Source of the DNA: an uncultured Pseudomonadota bacterium
GTDB lineage: Bacteria; Pseudomonadota; Gammaproteobacteria; Burkholderiales; SCOH01
Direction of reading: 5' to 3'
Assembly (NCBI GenBank): GCA_937863215.1
Contig: CALMFQ010000193.1
Span: forward strand, 1 to 6,700
DNA: 6,700 nucleotides
Shown: piece after piece, positions 5,102-6,700 of the stretch
Layout: every line of letters begins with the position of its first letter
Numbering within the stretch: position 1 is the stretch's first letter
Notes under the pieces: model-generated
Databases searched by the model: none
What the model saw: the letters and a program-made list of their open reading frames with translations, nothing else
What the model was told of the DNA's origin: nothing
Translations under genes and position numbers: made by a program

Positions 5102-6700
5102 TCAGAATTCCAGCAATGCCGCAGCGGGCAGCGGTTTGCCGACCCCATAACCTTGCGAGTAATCGACGCCGAGTGCGCACAGGGCATCGCGGATTGCATC
5201 GTTCTCGACGAATTCGGCAATGGTGCGCAAGCCCATCACGTGGCCGATATTGTTGATCGCGGCAACCATGGCCGCATCGATCGGATCGCTTGTCATGTTC
5301 TTGACGAAGCTGCCGTCAATTTTAAGGTAGTCCACCGGCAGATGTTTCAGGTAGCCGAATGACGACATGCCGCTGCCGAAATCGTCGAGCGCGAACTTGC
5401 AGCCCATCTGCTTCAGCTCGCGGATCATCTGCATCGCCTGCGCCAGATTGGCAATGGCGGCGGTTTCGGTGATCTCGAAACAGATTTTTTCCGGTGGAAT
5501 GCGGTATTGCTCCAGCTGTTGCTGGATGAATTGCTGCAGATCGGTATCGGCCATCGATGCGCCGGACAGGTTCAGCCCGCAGGCCTCGATCGGCGGCAGT
5601 TCGTGGCGGAACTGGTCGATGAATTCGAAAGTGTGGCCGATGATCCAGCGGTCGATCGCGCCCATCAGGTTGTAGCGCTCGGCCGCCGGGATGAACGCGC
5701 CGGGCGGGATCAGTGCGCCGTCCTCGCCAACCATGCGCACCAGCACTTCGAAGTGAATGCCGTGCTCTTCGTGCAGATTCGGCGCGATGAGCTGGAAGTA
5801 AAGCTGAAAGCGGTTTTCGCTCAGCGCCGCGTTGATGCGCGCCAGCCACTGCATTTCGCCCTGGCGGAATGCCACTTCGACATCGTCCCGGTGATGCACC
5901 TGCACCCGGTTGCGGCCTTTCTCCTTGGCCATGTAGCACGCCGTATCGGCGGCGCTGAGCAGCGCGATCTGGTCGAAGCCGCCGGGGCTGAAACTGACCA
6001 GACCGATCGACAGGCCGACATGGAACAGCTTGTTTTCCCAGGCAAAACGGAAATCCGACACGGTGGTGCGCAGCTTGTCGGCAATGCGCACCGCTACGTC
6101 CTGCGGGCAGCTGTCGAGCAGCACACCGAATTCGTCGCCGCCGAGGCGGGCGCAGATATCGTTGCTGCGCAGCTGCTGGCGGATCAGTACGGCAATCTGC
6201 TTCAGCAGCTGGTCGCCGGCGACGTGGCCGCAGGTGTCGTTGACGATCTTGAACTGATCCAGGTCGAGGAATAGCAGCGTATGCTCGGCGGCATTCAGCG
6301 GCGTCTGCAGCAGTTGCTGCAGATGCTGTTCGAAGGCGCGCCGGTTGGGCAGCCCGGTCAGCTCGTCGTGGCGCGCCTGATACGACAGCTGTGCCGCCAG
6401 CTTGCGCGACTGGGTGACGTCGCGCAGCACCAGTACCGCACCCTGCGGTACGCCATGGCTGTCGCAGATCGGCGCGGCGGTCTGCTCCACCGCGAATTCC
6501 TGGCCGTCGAGCCGCAGCAGGCTGGTGCTGCCGTTGCTGCAGATGCTGCGCCGCTCGCGCAATACCTGCTGGATCGGGTCCGGCTGGGTTTCGTGGGTGT
6601 GATCGTCGATCAGCTTGAGCACGAAGCTGGCCGGCTTGCCCAGCGCCTCCTGCTGGCTCCAGCCGGTAAAGCGCAGTGCCGCCGGGTTGAGATAGCTGAT
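5102..6700 (-). CDS. PAS-GGDEF-EAL cyclic-di-GMP enzyme, N-terminus beyond window
   Basis: The frame is open to the right edge, so the 5' end is missing; 532 residues are visible (numbered from the edge). A PAS domain C-terminal part (about 1-96) ends in RDVTQSRKL. The GGDEF domain starts at DELTGLPNR (112) with the intact active site GGDEF (187-191). It is preceded by RSND (178-181), the inhibitory I-site RxxD exactly five residues before. The EAL domain (about 275-525) has EVL (318-320) in place of EAL, with Glu318 kept, then NLSG (Asn377), FEITE (408-412), DDFGSG (439-444), Lys460 of LKIDG, AEFVE (495-499) and Gln516. Nearly all metal and catalytic residues are present, so both c-di-GMP synthesis and breakdown are possible. 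The PAS domain probably senses a cytoplasmic signal. No membrane segment is in the visible part. The downstream neighbour is an MshEN ATPase, a likely target of its product. Confidence 0.93.
   Translation of the reverse strand: MSYLNPAALRFTGWSQQEALGKPASFVLKLIDDHTHETQPDPIQQVLRERRSICSNGSTSLLRLDGQEFAVEQTAAPICDSHGVPQGAVLVLRDVTQSRKLAAQLSYQARHDELTGLPNRRAFEQHLQQLLQTPLNAAEHTLLFLDLDQFKIVNDTCGHVAGDQLLKQIAVLIRQQLRSNDICARLGGDEFGVLLDSCPQDVAVRIADKLRTTVSDFRFAWENKLFHVGLSIGLVSFSPGGFDQIALLSAADTACYMAKEKGRNRVQVHHRDDVEVAFRQGEMQWLARINAALSENRFQLYFQLIAPNLHEEHGIHFEVLVRMVGEDGALIPPGAFIPAAERYNLMGAIDRWIIGHTFEFIDQFRHELPPIEACGLNLSGASMADTDLQQFIQQQLEQYRIPPEKICFEITETAAIANLAQAMQMIRELKQMGCKFALDDFGSGMSSFGYLKHLPVDYLKIDGSFVKNMTSDPIDAAMVAAINNIGHVMGLRTIAEFVENDAIRDALCALGVDYSQGYGVGKPLPAAALLEF

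Noticed and set aside
5056..5220. An upstream extension of the ATPase start to about 5220
   Set aside because: It would overlap the C-terminus of the GGDEF-EAL gene, its sequence is not ATPase-like, and ATG 5055 has a strong ribosome site.

Overview
The window is GC-rich chromosomal DNA with the look of a betaproteobacterium, possibly of the Neisseriales/Chromobacteriaceae. That placement rests on overall protein character and gene content and is an inference only. No tRNA, rRNA, CRISPR array, insertion sequence or phage gene was seen. Seven protein genes are supported: six complete, and one cut by the right edge.

Left part (1-1975, all + strand). A small copper-handling pair, a CopZ-like chaperone (141-347) overlapped by a CsoR-type Cu(I) repressor (337-651), lies behind a leader with a run of seven G. 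It is followed by nested GC palindromes. Next comes a tautomerase-superfamily protein (864-1247) that lacks the N-terminal catalytic proline, preceded by a small dyad beside a -10-like box. After a 278-bp gap with two hairpins and no convincing gene comes a PilZ-domain protein (1526-1975) with both c-di-GMP-binding motifs and a strong intrinsic terminator (1997-2031).

Middle (2060-3219). A hotdog-fold thioesterase (DUF4442-like, - strand) and a TetR-family regulator (+ strand) diverge from a 137-bp region. Between them is a tandem pair of 13-bp repeats that also form interlocking palindromes, placed inside the likely thioesterase promoter. The simplest reading is a self-regulated TetR switch controlling the thioesterase.

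Right part (3313-6700, - strand). A GspE/PilB/MshE-type assembly ATPase lies 46 bp downstream of a PAS-GGDEF-EAL protein, so the two probably form one transcript. The ATPase has an N-terminal MshEN domain matching the two-times-24-residue c-di-GMP-binding pattern at every defined position, with the expected 5-residue spacer. The GGDEF-EAL partner keeps the synthase motif, the inhibitory I-site and almost all phosphodiesterase residues. A second-messenger enzyme and a likely receptor of that messenger are therefore adjacent, and a PilZ receptor is encoded about 1.3 kb away. Between the tetR and ATPase genes, which converge, is a 93-bp spacer with two long interleaved inverted repeats.

The strongest points of interest are the c-di-GMP enzyme/MshEN-ATPase pair, the tandem operator between the thioesterase and TetR genes, the proline-less tautomerase, the Cys/His-rich extra N-terminus on CsoR, and the pseudoknot-like convergent spacer. 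None proves a wholly new system; they are specific leads.
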